64,000 nucleotides of DNA from Blastococcus_B deserti (GTDB lineage: Bacteria; Actinomycetota; Actinomycetes; Mycobacteriales; Geodermatophilaceae): assembly GCF_042682525.1 (NCBI RefSeq), contig NZ_JBHUHP010000015.1, positions 1-64,000 on the forward strand. Reading direction: 5' to 3'. The position numbers and the translations under genes are program-made. Each line of letters opens with the position of its first letter. The first letter of the stretch is position 1. Of this stretch, positions 32,541 to 41,184 are shown piece after piece. The notes under the pieces are model-generated. The model was not told the DNA's origin and did not search any database. It saw nothing but the letters and a program-made list of their open reading frames with translations.

Positions 32541-32945
32541 TCAGTCCAGGCCGCTGAGGTCGTCCGGGACGTCCACCGCGTGCTGCCGCAGGGCCTCGAT
32601 CGGTACGATCTCCAGCGCCCGGGCGTTGGTGGCGGCCAGGACGACGCCGGCCGCGGCACCCGCCTGGTAGGCCTGCAGCCAGCGCACGGCCACGACGCAC
32701 CACCGGTCACCCGGTCGGAGGCCGGGGAAGCCGTACTCCGGGCGCGGGGTGGACAGGTCGTTCCCGAGCTCGCGCTGCATCTCGAGGAAGTCCGCGGAGA
32801 CGACGGCGCAGACGGTGTGCGAGCCGAGGTCCTCCGGCCCGCTGGTGCAGCAGCCGTCCCGGTAGAAGCCGGTCAGCGGCTCGGTGCCGCACGGCTCGAG
32901 GGGGCCGCCCAGCACGTTCCGCTGGTCGGCGGGATCGGGTTGCAC
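32541..32945 (-). CDS. DUF2237 family protein
   Basis: A 134-residue protein of the DUF2237 family, recognised by NVLGGPLEPCGTEPLTGFYRDGCC near the N-terminus (in pieces), GSHTVCAVVSADFLEMQRELGNDLSTP, and GLRPGDRWCVVAVRWLQA. The histidine and several cysteines are conserved in the family. Molecular function is unknown. It precedes the Rv2466c-like gene by 20 bp on the same strand and is divergent from the acetoacetyl-CoA synthetase gene. A 12-bp tandem repeat lies in the divergent promoter region. Confidence 0.88.
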   Translation of the reverse strand: MQPDPADQRNVLGGPLEPCGTEPLTGFYRDGCCTSGPEDLGSHTVCAVVSADFLEMQRELGNDLSTPRPEYGFPGLRPGDRWCVVAVRWLQAYQAGAAAGVVLAATNARALEIVPIEALRQHAVDVPDDLSGLD

Positions 32946-32985
32946 CGGCGCTCCTCGGTGGTCGGCGGGAAGGCGTGGTGGGCGC

Positions 32986-33009
32986 GCGCACAGGATGGCG
33001 CACAGGATG
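32986..33009. repeat. 12-bp tandem duplication in a divergent promoter region
   Basis: GCGCACAGGATG occurs twice in a row (32986-32997 and 32998-33009) and is followed by a partial third unit GCATGG. It lies 14 bp before the GTG of the acetoacetyl-CoA synthetase gene, where copy-number change would alter promoter or leader spacing. Confidence 0.8.
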
Positions 33010-33022
33010 GCATGGTGCGGGC

Positions 33023-34996
33023 GTGGAGGAGCGTGCCGAGGTGCTGTGGAGTCCGACCCCCGAAGGCATGCGACGCACCCGCGTCGCCGCCTTCGCCCGC
33101 TGGGTGGAGGAGCGGCGCGGGCTGTCCTTCGGGGACCCGCCCGACTACGACGCCCTGTGGCGCTGGTCGGTCGAGCACCTCGACCAGTTCTGGGGCGACG
33201 TCGCCACCTGGACCGGGGTGCTCCCCGGCGTCCCCGACGACCGGGTGCTGACCGACCGCAGCATGCCCGGCGCCGTCTGGTTCCCGGGGACGACGGTGAA
33301 CTACGCCGAGCAGGCGCTGCGGCACGGCACCGACCGGTATCCCGCGCTGGTCGTCGTCGCCGAGGACACCGAGCCCACCGAGGTGTCCTGGGCCCGGCTG
33401 CGTGCCCAGGTCGGGGCCTTCGCGGCCACGCTGCGGCGGCTCGGCGTGCAGCGGGGTGACCGGGTGGCCGGCTATCTGCCCAACGTGCCCGAGGCGGTCG
33501 TCGCGTTCCTCGGCGTGGCGTCGGTCGGGGCGGTGTGGTCGTCGTGCGCGCCCGACTTCGGCACCCGGGCCGTCCTCGACCGGTTCGCCCAGATCGAGCC
33601 CACCGTGCTGGTCGCGGTCGACGGGTACCGGTTCAACGGCAAGGCGCACGACCGCCGCGACGTCGTCGCGCAGCTGCGGGCCGCGCTGCCGACCGTGCGG
33701 ACGACGGTCGCCGTCCCCCGGCTGTTCCCCGACGAGGTGCCCGACGGGGCGCTGCCGTGGGCGGAGGCGGTGGCCGAGGAGCAGGAGCCGGTGTTCGAGC
33801 CGCTGCCCTTCGACTCCCCGCTGTGGATCCTCTACTCGTCGGGCACCACCGGGCTGCCGAAGGGCATCGTGCACGGGCACGGCGGCGTGGTGCTCGAGCA
33901 CCGGAAGTGGGGCGACCTGCACAACGACCTGGGTCCGGGCGACCGCTTCTACTGGTACACGTCGACGGCCTGGATGATGTGGAACGTCGTCGTCTCCTCC
34001 CTGCTGTGCGGGGCGACGGCGGTGTTGCACGACGGCGCGCCGGCCTACCCCGAGGTCGACGCGCAGTTCGCCCTGGCCGCGCGGGTCGGGATCACCCAGC
34101 TGGGGACCAGCGCCGGATACCTCACCGCGTGCATGAAGGCCGGCGTCCGACCGCGGGACCGGCACGACCTGTCGGCGCTGCGGCTGCTCGGCTCGACCGG
34201 GTCACCGCTGCCCGCCGCGGCGTACGAGTGGGTGTACGACGCGGTCGCCGACCACGTGCAGCTGGTCTCCGCCTCCGGCGGCACCGACGTCGCGACCGGC
34301 TTCATCGGCAGCTCGCCTCTGCTGCCGGTGACGGCGGGGGAGCTGCAGCGGCCGATGCTCGGCGTCGCCGTGGCCGCGTGGAACGAGGACGGTCAGCCGG
34401 TCGTCGGGGAGGTCGGCGAGCTGGTCGTCACCGAGCCGATGCCCTCGATGCCGCTGTACTTCTGGAACGACCCCGACGGCGCGCGGTACCGGGAGGCGTA
34501 CTTCGAGCCCTGGCCCGGGGTGTGGCGGCACGGCGACTGGCTGGAGATCACGCCGCGCGGGACGTGCGTCATCACCGGCCGCTCGGACTCGACCCTCAAC
34601 CGCGGCGGGGTGCGGATGGGGACCGCGGACATCTACGCGGCGGTCGAGTCGATCCCGGCCGTCGTCGACTGCGTCGTCCTCGGGGTGGAGCAGCCCGACG
34701 GCGGCTACTGGATGCCGCTGTTCGTGCAGCTCGCGCCGGGGGAGGAGCTGACCGACGAGCTGCGGGCGCGGATCAGGTCCGCGATCCGGGAGCAGGCCAG
34801 CCCCCGGCACGTGCCCGACGAGATCATCGCCGTCCCCGGGGTGCCGCACACGCGGACGGGCAAGCGGCTGGAGGTCCCGCTGAAGAAGCTCTTCCAGGGC
34901 GTGGACCCGGGCAAGGCGCTCAACACCGGCGCCGTGGACGACGCCTCCCTGGTGGACCACTACGTCCAGCTCGCGAAGGCCCGCACCCGCACCTGA
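33023..34996 (+). CDS. aacS: acetoacetate-CoA ligase (acetoacetyl-CoA synthetase)
   Basis: A 657-residue ANL-superfamily ligase. The N-terminus LWSPTPEGMRRTRVAAF and FWGDVATWTGVL are specific to acetoacetyl-CoA synthetases and not to acetyl-CoA synthetases. The P-loop is YSSGTTGLPKG (271-281), the adenylate motif is in the YWYTSTAWMMWN region, the hinge in RSDSTLNRGGVRMGT and the C-terminal lysine in TRTGKRLEVPLKK. It activates acetoacetate for ketone-body or PHB use. The start is GTG 33023 because upstream sequence in frame is repetitive; no good Shine-Dalgarno is seen. It ends at a strong bidirectional terminator. Confidence 0.92.
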   Translation: MEERAEVLWSPTPEGMRRTRVAAFARWVEERRGLSFGDPPDYDALWRWSVEHLDQFWGDVATWTGVLPGVPDDRVLTDRSMPGAVWFPGTTVNYAEQALRHGTDRYPALVVVAEDTEPTEVSWARLRAQVGAFAATLRRLGVQRGDRVAGYLPNVPEAVVAFLGVASVGAVWSSCAPDFGTRAVLDRFAQIEPTVLVAVDGYRFNGKAHDRRDVVAQLRAALPTVRTTVAVPRLFPDEVPDGALPWAEAVAEEQEPVFEPLPFDSPLWILYSSGTTGLPKGIVHGHGGVVLEHRKWGDLHNDLGPGDRFYWYTSTAWMMWNVVVSSLLCGATAVLHDGAPAYPEVDAQFALAARVGITQLGTSAGYLTACMKAGVRPRDRHDLSALRLLGSTGSPLPAAAYEWVYDAVADHVQLVSASGGTDVATGFIGSSPLLPVTAGELQRPMLGVAVAAWNEDGQPVVGEVGELVVTEPMPSMPLYFWNDPDGARYREAYFEPWPGVWRHGDWLEITPRGTCVITGRSDSTLNRGGVRMGTADIYAAVESIPAVVDCVVLGVEQPDGGYWMPLFVQLAPGEELTDELRARIRSAIREQASPRHVPDEIIAVPGVPHTRTGKRLEVPLKKLFQGVDPGKALNTGAVDDASLVDHYVQLAKARTRT

Positions 34997-34999
34997 TCT

Positions 35000-35059
35000 C
35001 CCCGCTTCCGGTACAGAAAGAGGAGTGTGACGACGCCGCTTTCCGTACCGGAAGCGGGG
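35000..35059. terminator. long bidirectional terminator hairpin between aacS and nudK-like gene
   Basis: Arms 35000-35020 and 35039-35059, 21 bp with a single A/G difference (a G.U pair on one strand); the stem is CCCCGCTTCCGGTAC then GAAAG. The loop is 18 nt. It lies between the stop codons of convergent genes (34996 and 35061), and read either way the stem base is flanked by TGATC. Its AT-richer tip ends with GAAAG/CTTTC. Confidence 0.8.
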
Positions 35060-35060
35060 A

Positions 35061-35723
35061 TCAGGCGCGGAAGGGGCCGCGGAGGGCGGCCCACTGGAGC
35101 AGCATCACCGTCTTCGCGTCCGCGATCCGGCCGTCGTCCACCATGGCCAGCGCCTGGTCGAAGGGCAGCTCGACGACCTCGATGTCCTCCCCCTCCTCCT
35201 CGAGGCCGCCACCGGTCCCGGTGCGGTCGGCCGGGCGGTAGGGCGCGGCGTAGAAGTGCAGCCGCTCGGTCACCGACCCGGGGCTCATGAAGACGTCGAA
35301 GACGTGCTCCAGCTCCCCGACGGAGACACCGAGCTCCTCCTCGGCCTCGCGACGCACGGCGACCTCCGGGGCGTCGTCGTCCAGCAGCCCGGCCGCCGTC
35401 TCCAGCAGCAGCCCGTCGGGATGGCCGTTGACGTAGACCGGATACCGGAACTGGCGGGTGAGCAGCACGCTGCGGCGCTCGAGGTCGTAGAGCAGCAGGG
35501 TCGCACCGTTGCCCCGGTCGTAGGTCTCCCGCTGCTCGGTCACCCACCGTCCGTCGCGACGACGACGGTCGAGGGTCGTCCGGCGGAGCACGTGCCAGCC
35601 GCTGGCCAGCAGCTCCACGTCGCGGACGACGACATCGGGGTTGCCGGTCAGGTCGCGGCCCACCCGGTCCAGCCCGGTGCGGCCGCGGGAGTCGGGGACG
35701 TCGATCCCGGGGGTGCCGCTCAT
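35061..35723 (-). CDS. nudK: NudK-type NUDIX hydrolase (GDP-mannose pyrophosphatase-like)
   Basis: A 220-residue NUDIX hydrolase that follows E. coli NudK closely in its C-terminal two thirds. The NUDIX box is GLLDDDAPEVAVRREAEEE, FDVFMSPGSVTERLHF follows, then GGGLEEEGEDIEVVELPF and ADAKTVMLLQ. NudK cleaves GDP-mannose to GMP and mannose 1-phosphate; related enzymes prefer ADP-ribose. An N-terminal extension of about 30 residues is not in NudK. ATG 35723 overlaps the stop of the upstream gene by 4 bp. Confidence 0.87.
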   Translation of the reverse strand: MSGTPGIDVPDSRGRTGLDRVGRDLTGNPDVVVRDVELLASGWHVLRRTTLDRRRRDGRWVTEQRETYDRGNGATLLLYDLERRSVLLTRQFRYPVYVNGHPDGLLLETAAGLLDDDAPEVAVRREAEEELGVSVGELEHVFDVFMSPGSVTERLHFYAAPYRPADRTGTGGGLEEEGEDIEVVELPFDQALAMVDDGRIADAKTVMLLQWAALRGPFRA

Positions 35724-36112
35724 CGGGCGGGAGGTGGGCAGGGTCGTGGCGCGGCCGGGACGTCGTCGATGCTGGTCCAGACTGCGGCGCCCCGGGCGCG
35801 GGCGATCGCCACCATCTCGTCGGAGCCGGCCGACTCCCCGGGCAGCCGCAGGACCCCGTCGCAGCGCGCCACCAGCCGCCGTCCCAGCGGGTGGAACACC
35901 TCGTCGAAAGCGGCGTCGCCGACCCGCGTCGACCCGGCCAGCCGGGCGAGCGGCAGGGCGAGGTCCTCGCCGTTGACCGCGAGGTGCCCGGCCCGGAACA
36001 GCCGCAGGCACGCCTCCTGGATCACACGGTGGTTGGCGGCGATGCGGTCGGGATCGTCACCGGTACCGCTGCGGTACGGCCCGGCGACCAGGATCATCAA
36101 CGGCTCTGTCAC
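35720..36112 (-). CDS. DUF4406-like (nucleoside 2-deoxyribosyltransferase-fold) protein
   Basis: A 130-residue small Rossmann-like protein. The N-terminal LMILVAGPYRSG resembles the start of DUF4406 and nucleoside deoxyribosyltransferase-like proteins (AGPYxxG). Further on there is a histidine-containing helix (ANHRVIQEACLRLFRAGH) and CDGVLRLPGESAGSDEMVAIARARG, typical of the substrate-side loop where SxGxxxE is expected. Substrate unknown. It overlaps the NUDIX gene by four bases, so both could handle nucleotide sugars or modified nucleotides. ATG 36112. Confidence 0.75.
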   Translation of the reverse strand: MTEPLMILVAGPYRSGTGDDPDRIAANHRVIQEACLRLFRAGHLAVNGEDLALPLARLAGSTRVGDAAFDEVFHPLGRRLVARCDGVLRLPGESAGSDEMVAIARARGAAVWTSIDDVPAAPRPCPPPAR

Positions 36113-36225
36113 GCCGGGAACCCTAGGCGGTGGTCCCGGTCACGTTCGCGGATGACGGCGGCGTGCGGGGGGAATGGCCTGCCGCCGAGGTGTACCCGAT
36201 CACTCCCTGACCCAGGAGGCCGACA

Positions 36226-37485
36226 GTGACGTCGACCCGTGCCGAGGACCCCGTCGACGTGCTGGCGCCGCCGCCGCCGGCACTGCTCCCGCCGTGGCAC
36301 ACACCGGAGCGGGAGCAGCTGCAGGAGCAGGCCCGCCGGTTCGCTATGGAGGAGGTGCTGCCGGTCGCCGACGAGCTCGACCCGCAGAAAGGCGAGATCC
36401 CGGCGTCCCTGCTGACCCGGCTGGCCGAGCTCGGCTGGTTCGGCATCACGGTGCCCGCCGAGAACGGCGGTCTGGGGCTCGGCGTCTTCGAGTACTGCAT
36501 GGTCAGCGAGGAGCTGGCCCGCGCCTGGATGTCGACGGCGAGCATCCTGGCGCGGTCGCAGGGCCTGGGGACGGCGGTGGCCGACGCCGACCGCCGGCAC
36601 GAGCTGCTGTCCCGCAGCGCCCGCGGCGAGTGGATCGGCGCGATCGCCCTGTCCGAGCCCGACGCCGGTTCCGACCTGGCGAGCGTCTCCACCCGCGCGG
36701 TCCTGGACGGCGACGAGTGGGTGGTCACCGGCCGCAAGCGCTGGTGCGGCAACGCCAAGGCCGCCGACTTCATCCAGGTGCTCGTGCGCGAGCGGGACCC
36801 CGAACCGGGGGAGTCGCGGTCGAACGGACTGGTCAACCTGCTGCTGGAGAAGAAGCGCGGCGAGTTCCCCGAGGGGCTCACCGGCTACCCGATCGACAAG
36901 GTCGGCTACCACGGCTTCCTCACCTGGGACCTGACCTTCGACGGCGTCCGCATCCCTCGCGAGAACGTCATCGACGAGGCCGATGCCGCGAAGGAGGAGG
37001 GCGCCGCCGCCGAGCGGGCCGGGTTCGCCGAGGCGCAGAAGTTCCTCAACACCGCGCGGGTGCACACCGCCGCCCGCGCGGTCGGCCTGGCGCGGGCCGC
37101 GCTGGAGGACTCGATCCTCTACCTGCAGGAGCGCGAGCAGTTCGGCCACCCGATCGGCGACTTCCAGGCGCTCCGGTTCGCCGTCGCCGGGATGGCCGCG
37201 CAGATCGAGCAGTCCCGCGCCTTCTACCGGCAGGTCGCGCACCTCATCGACCTGGGCGTGCGCTGCGAGAAGGAGGCCTCGATGGTCAAGCTCGAGGCGA
37301 CCGAGATGTCGGTGCGGGTGACCAACCAGGCCATGCAGCTGCACGGCGGCAACGGCTACACCACCGAACGGCAGGTCGAGCGGCACTGGCGCGACGCCCG
37401 GCTGACGACGATCTTCGAGGGCACCAGCGAGATCCAGAAGCGGATCATCAGCGACCGGCTGCTGCCCCGGAGCCCGCTGAGCTGA
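36226..37485 (+). CDS. acyl-CoA dehydrogenase
   Basis: A 419-residue flavoprotein of the acyl-CoA dehydrogenase family. The N-terminal helical domain has FAMEEVLPVADELD and GWFGITVPAENGGLGLG. The beta domain has ALSEPDAGSDLASV and the C-terminal domain has YLQEREQFGHPIGDFQALRF, QLHGGNGYTTE and TTIFEGTSEIQ, the last holding the catalytic Glu region. It oxidises an acyl-CoA to the enoyl-CoA with electron transfer flavoprotein as acceptor. GTG start at 36226. Monocistronic; the gene end is followed by a repeated palindrome. Confidence 0.92.
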   Translation: MTSTRAEDPVDVLAPPPPALLPPWHTPEREQLQEQARRFAMEEVLPVADELDPQKGEIPASLLTRLAELGWFGITVPAENGGLGLGVFEYCMVSEELARAWMSTASILARSQGLGTAVADADRRHELLSRSARGEWIGAIALSEPDAGSDLASVSTRAVLDGDEWVVTGRKRWCGNAKAADFIQVLVRERDPEPGESRSNGLVNLLLEKKRGEFPEGLTGYPIDKVGYHGFLTWDLTFDGVRIPRENVIDEADAAKEEGAAAERAGFAEAQKFLNTARVHTAARAVGLARAALEDSILYLQEREQFGHPIGDFQALRFAVAGMAAQIEQSRAFYRQVAHLIDLGVRCEKEASMVKLEATEMSVRVTNQAMQLHGGNGYTTERQVERHWRDARLTTIFEGTSEIQKRIISDRLLPRSPLS

Positions 37486-37497
37486 GCTGCTCCCCGC

Positions 37498-37558
37498 GAC
37501 TGTGCGCTCATCGGGGTCATGGCTGGGATGAAGCCCCGATCAGCGCACACTCGCGGCG
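37498..37558. repeat. 61-bp dispersed repeat with internal 49-nt dyad, copy 1
   Basis: Identical over all 61 bases, and in the same orientation, to 38978-39038. It holds a dyad with arms TGTGCGCTCATCGGGG (37501-37516) and a 16-base partner (37534-37549), one mismatch. The tip pairs CAT with ATG. It starts 12 bp after the acyl-CoA dehydrogenase stop and ends about 120 bp before the end of the convergent MFS gene, so it may act as terminator. No gene is supported in 37486-37680. Confidence 0.85.
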
Positions 37559-37680
37559 GTCAGGGCAGGCGGACGGGAGCTCACGTCGCCGGGACGCGCG
37601 GGGTCCCGGGGGGCAGTGGCGTGAGCGGCCCGTCGAGCTCCAGCAGGAATCCCGAGGGTCGGCACCGTGCCGACGGCGCG

Positions 37681-38919
37681 TCACTCGGAGAGCGCGACCT
37701 CGTCGGCGTGGGAGATGTGCGCCAGCTCCCGCCAGATCAGGGCGAGGATGACCGCGGAGCCCAGGAAGGCGAACCAGAAGGGGCCGGTGATGCCCCAGAC
37801 CTTCGCGATGACCCCGCCCAGCGCCTGGCCGACGACGATGCCGCCGAACAGGCCGACCGAGTAGAGGCTGCCGACCCGGCCCTGCAGCTCCGTGGGCACC
37901 GCCCGCATCCGGACGGTGCGCGACGTCGTCCCCCAGACGAACACGTGCGCGCCGAACACGAACATGATCACCATCGCGACCCACGCGGTCGTGGTCAGCG
38001 CGAGGCCCAGGTGGGTGCCGGTCTCGACGAGCAGCCCGACCTTCATGATCGAGGCCAGGCTCGCGTGCCGTTCCAGCCAGTCGTAGCCCGCCGTCGCCAC
38101 CAGCCCGCCCACGGCCCCGACCGTGGTGAGCAGACCGAACCCGACCGCGCCCATGTCCAGCGTCTGCGTCGAGTAGAGCACGAGGACGGACCAGGCGGCG
38201 CCATAGGTGACGTTGAACGTGACGATGGTGAGTGTCAGCGTGCGCACGGCCGGGTTCCCCCAGGCCCAGCGGAAGCCCTCGACGACGTCCCGGCCGACGT
38301 GGCTGCGCCCCTCGGGTCGGGGAGCCGGCGTCGGCGCCATGCGCGACACGAGCACGGCGCCGAGCGCGACGCACACGGCCTGGGTCAGGAACGGCCACGC
38401 CGTCCCCGCGGCGAAGAGCGCCGCGCCGAGGGCGGGCCCGGCGAGCTCGTTCATCGTCAGCTGACCGGTCATCAGCCGGGCGTTGCCCACACCGAGGTCG
38501 CCCTTCTGCACCACCATCGGCAGCAGCGTGCCGCCGGTGGTGTCGGCGAATACCTCCGCGGTGCCCAGCAGGAACATGGTGACCAGGACGGCGGTGATGT
38601 CGACGCGCCCGGTCACGAGCACGACCGTCAGGGCGGCGAGGACGCCGGCCCGCAGCAGGTCCACGACGACGACGAGCAGCCGCCGGTCGACGCGGTCGGC
38701 GAGCACGCCGGCGTGCAACCCGAAGAGCAGCCACGGCAGGCGCTGCAGGAGCCCGGCGAGGGCGACGAGGAGGGGGTCCGAGGTCTGCGAGGCGACCAGG
38801 AGCGGCCCCGCGGCCAGCGCGATGCCGTCGCCCAGGTTGCCGATCCACGCGGAGCCGACCAGCCAGCGGAACGACGTCCCCATGCGGGCCGGCAGTACTG
38901 CTTCCACGAGCCGGCTCAC
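37681..38919 (-). CDS. MFS transporter (MFS_3/TetV-like)
   Basis: A 412-residue major facilitator with 12 hydrophobic segments. RMGTSFRWLVGSAWIGNLGDGIALAAGPLL forms the first helix in two parts, and the loop 2-3 motif A is GVLADRVDRRLLVVV. Loop 8-9 has RAVPTELQGRVGSLYSVGLFGG, typical of the DHA3-type efflux proteins of actinobacteria such as Tap-like pumps. The substrate is unknown; drug efflux is the commonest assignment. It lies alone between two identical 61-bp repeats. Confidence 0.87.
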   Translation of the reverse strand: MSRLVEAVLPARMGTSFRWLVGSAWIGNLGDGIALAAGPLLVASQTSDPLLVALAGLLQRLPWLLFGLHAGVLADRVDRRLLVVVVDLLRAGVLAALTVVLVTGRVDITAVLVTMFLLGTAEVFADTTGGTLLPMVVQKGDLGVGNARLMTGQLTMNELAGPALGAALFAAGTAWPFLTQAVCVALGAVLVSRMAPTPAPRPEGRSHVGRDVVEGFRWAWGNPAVRTLTLTIVTFNVTYGAAWSVLVLYSTQTLDMGAVGFGLLTTVGAVGGLVATAGYDWLERHASLASIMKVGLLVETGTHLGLALTTTAWVAMVIMFVFGAHVFVWGTTSRTVRMRAVPTELQGRVGSLYSVGLFGGIVVGQALGGVIAKVWGITGPFWFAFLGSAVILALIWRELAHISHADEVALSE

Positions 38920-38977
38920 GGTTACCGCACCCTACGGGCCGGAGTGCGGGCCCTCACGCGCATATTCGGCCCCCCGT

Positions 38978-39038
38978 GACTGTGCGCTCATCGGGGTCAT
39001 GGCTGGGATGAAGCCCCGATCAGCGCACACTCGCGGCG
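38978..39038. repeat. 61-bp dispersed repeat with internal 49-nt dyad, copy 2
   Basis: Exact copy of 37498-37558 in direct orientation 1480 bp downstream; the dyad arms are 38981-38996 and 39014-39029. It lies upstream of the MFS gene start and 51 bp past the stop of the GH13 gene on the minus strand, so like copy 1 it follows a gene end. Confidence 0.85.
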
Positions 39039-39088
39039 TTCTCGCGCCCACCGGGATCCCTGAACGGTCCAGCGCCGTGCCTGCCCGC

Positions 39089-40798
39089 TCAGGAGAGGCT
39101 GAGCACCCGGGCCTCCCACGGACGCAGCAGCTCGGGGTCCTCGTCGGCCAGGTTCCCCAGCACCAGCCGGGCGTCCAGCGCCTGGGGCAGGAGCTCGGCC
39201 AGCAGGTACGGCGTCCGGCTCAGGTTGCAGACCACGAGCAGGACGTCACCGTCCAGGCTGCGGGTGAACGCGTAGACGTCGTCGTGCTCGGGCAGCAGCA
39301 TCGCGAAGTCGCCGAGGGCCACCACCGGGCTCTCGTGGCGCAGCGTGATCAGCCGCCGGTAGTGGGCCAGCACCGAGTCCGGGTCCGTGCGCTGGGCTTC
39401 GGCGTTCCACTGGACGTGGTCGGGGTTCACCGGCAGCCACGGCGTCCCGGTCGTGAACCCGGCGTTCGGGGTGGCGTCCCACTGCACCGGGGTGCGGGCG
39501 TTGTCCCGGCTCATCCGGCGCAGCGCGGTCAGGACGGTGGCCGGGTCGACGCCGGCCACCATGGCCGCCGCGAAGTGGTTGACCGACTCGACGTCCCGGA
39601 AGTCGTCGACGGAGGCGAACGGGAAGTTCGCCATGCCGAGCTCCTGGCCCTGGTAGACGTAGGGCGTCCCCCGGTGCAGGTGCAGCAGCGTGGCCAGGCA
39701 GGTCGCGGAGTCGCGGCGGAACTCGGGGGAGTCGTCGCCGTACCGGGAGACCGCCCGCGGCTGGTCGTGGTTGTCCCAGTAGAGGGAGTTCCAGCCCACG
39801 TCGGCCAGTCCCGCCTGCCAGCGGCCGAACGAGGCCTTCAGGTCGCGCATGCGCAGCGGGCGGAGGTCCCACTTCGACGCCCCGTGGTCCAGGCCGACGT
39901 GCTCGAACTGGAAGACCATGTCCACCTCGTCGCGGGCCGGGTCGGTGAACAGCCGGGCCTCCTCCACGGTGACACCCGGCATCTCGCCGACCGTCAGGAG
40001 CCCCTCCTTCCGCCCGGCGAACACCTCGCGGTGCATCTCCTGCAGGAACTCGTGGATCCGCGGCCCGCACAGGAACGAGCCCGTGCCGTCGCCGAGCGAG
40101 GAGCCGGGCAGCGGCGGGCCGTCGTGCAGGTGCCCGTCGTCCGCGACGTCCTTGGAGATCATGTTGATGACGTCCATGCGGAAGCCGTCGACCCCGCGGT
40201 CGAGCCACCACCGCATCATCGCGTACACCGCCTGCCGGACCTCGGGGTTCTCCCAGTTGAGGTCGGGCTGCTTCCGGTCGAACAGGTGGAGGTAGTACTC
40301 GCCGCTGGCCTCGTCGTACTCCCAGGTCGGTCCGGAGAAGTAGGACTGCCAGTTGGTCGGCTCCGCGCCCGGGTCGCCACCGGCGAAGCCCGGCCGGGGC
40401 GGCCGCCACCAGTACCAGTCACGCTTGGGCGACCTCGGCGACGACCGCGACTCCACGAACCACGGGTGCTCGTCGCTGGTGTGGTTGACCACCAGGTCCA
40501 TGAGCAGCCGCATGCCCCGGGCGTGCAGCGCCGCGATGAGCTGGTCGAGCTGCTCGAGCGTGCCGAACAGCGGGTCGATGTCCTGGTAGTCGCTGATGTC
40601 GTAGCCGTTGTCGGCCTGCGGCGACGGGTAGACCGGCGAGAGCCAGAGGACGTCGACGCCCAGGTCGGCCAGGTGGTCCAGCCGCTGCAGGATCCCGCCG
40701 AGGTCACCGATGCCGTCGCCGTCGGAGTCCATGAAGGAGCGCGGATAGACCTGGTAGGCCACCGCGCGCGTCCACCAGGGCGCGTTCGCCGGCTCCAT
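39089..40798 (-). CDS. GH13 alpha-glucosidase (oligo-1,6-glucosidase-like)
   Basis: A 569-residue glycoside hydrolase family 13 enzyme. Regions in order: DLVVNHTSDEHPWF (region I), GFRMDVIN with nucleophile Asp209 (II), LTVGEMPG with acid Glu272 (III), and WDNHDQPR with Asp345 (IV). Valine after the nucleophile Asp (MDVIN) is the residue that marks alpha-1,6-active enzymes, whereas maltases have Thr or Ala. NGYDISDYQDIDPLFG is also typical. It would act inside the cell on isomalto-oligosaccharides. The ATG at 40798 shares its A with the stop of the VOC gene (TGATG), so expression is coupled. No sugar transporter is adjacent. Confidence 0.92.
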   Translation of the reverse strand: MEPANAPWWTRAVAYQVYPRSFMDSDGDGIGDLGGILQRLDHLADLGVDVLWLSPVYPSPQADNGYDISDYQDIDPLFGTLEQLDQLIAALHARGMRLLMDLVVNHTSDEHPWFVESRSSPRSPKRDWYWWRPPRPGFAGGDPGAEPTNWQSYFSGPTWEYDEASGEYYLHLFDRKQPDLNWENPEVRQAVYAMMRWWLDRGVDGFRMDVINMISKDVADDGHLHDGPPLPGSSLGDGTGSFLCGPRIHEFLQEMHREVFAGRKEGLLTVGEMPGVTVEEARLFTDPARDEVDMVFQFEHVGLDHGASKWDLRPLRMRDLKASFGRWQAGLADVGWNSLYWDNHDQPRAVSRYGDDSPEFRRDSATCLATLLHLHRGTPYVYQGQELGMANFPFASVDDFRDVESVNHFAAAMVAGVDPATVLTALRRMSRDNARTPVQWDATPNAGFTTGTPWLPVNPDHVQWNAEAQRTDPDSVLAHYRRLITLRHESPVVALGDFAMLLPEHDDVYAFTRSLDGDVLLVVCNLSRTPYLLAELLPQALDARLVLGNLADEDPELLRPWEARVLSLS

Positions 40799-41184
40799 CA
40801 GGAGGGGAAGGTGTGGTGGACGGCCTCGACGTTGTTGCCGTCGGGGTCGCGGAAGAAGACGCCGTAGTAGCCGGGGTGGTACTCGGGCCAGATCCGCGGC
40901 TCGTGCAGGATCTCGGCCCCCGACTCCCGGGCGGCCGCGAACACCGCGTCGACCGCCTCCCGGGACGGCGCCGAGATCGCCAGGTGGACCGGGCGGTGCC
41001 CGGGGTCGACCAGGGAGCCCAGCCACAGGCGCGGGAAGCTGTCGGGGCCGCAGAGCCCGACGACGGCGCCGCCCGGGCCCTCGTAGCGCATGAGCTCCCG
41101 GACCCCGCAGGGGGCGAACACCCGCGTGTAGAAGTCCGCCGCGGCGCCGACGTCCGCACACTGCAGGGCCAGGTGATCGAGCAT
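40798..41184 (-). CDS. VOC-family (glyoxalase/dioxygenase-fold) protein
   Basis: A 128-residue vicinal-oxygen-chelate protein: MLDHLALQCADVGAAADFY at the N-terminus with the first metal His, HLAISAPSREAVDAVF in the middle with the second, and YYGVFFRDPDGNNVEAVHH with the Glu. This is the YaeR/lactoylglutathione-lyase-like subgroup. It may be a metal-dependent lyase or only a binding protein. It ends within the start codon of the glucosidase gene; a functional link to sugar degradation is not apparent. Confidence 0.83.
   Translation of the reverse strand: MLDHLALQCADVGAAADFYTRVFAPCGVRELMRYEGPGGAVVGLCGPDSFPRLWLGSLVDPGHRPVHLAISAPSREAVDAVFAAARESGAEILHEPRIWPEYHPGYYGVFFRDPDGNNVEAVHHTFPS

Noticed and set aside
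37561..37680. Minus-strand peptide-like reading SGFLLELDGPLTPLPPG after the MFS gene
   Set aside because: Looks protein-like but has no start codon and cannot be joined to the MFS frame with confidence.
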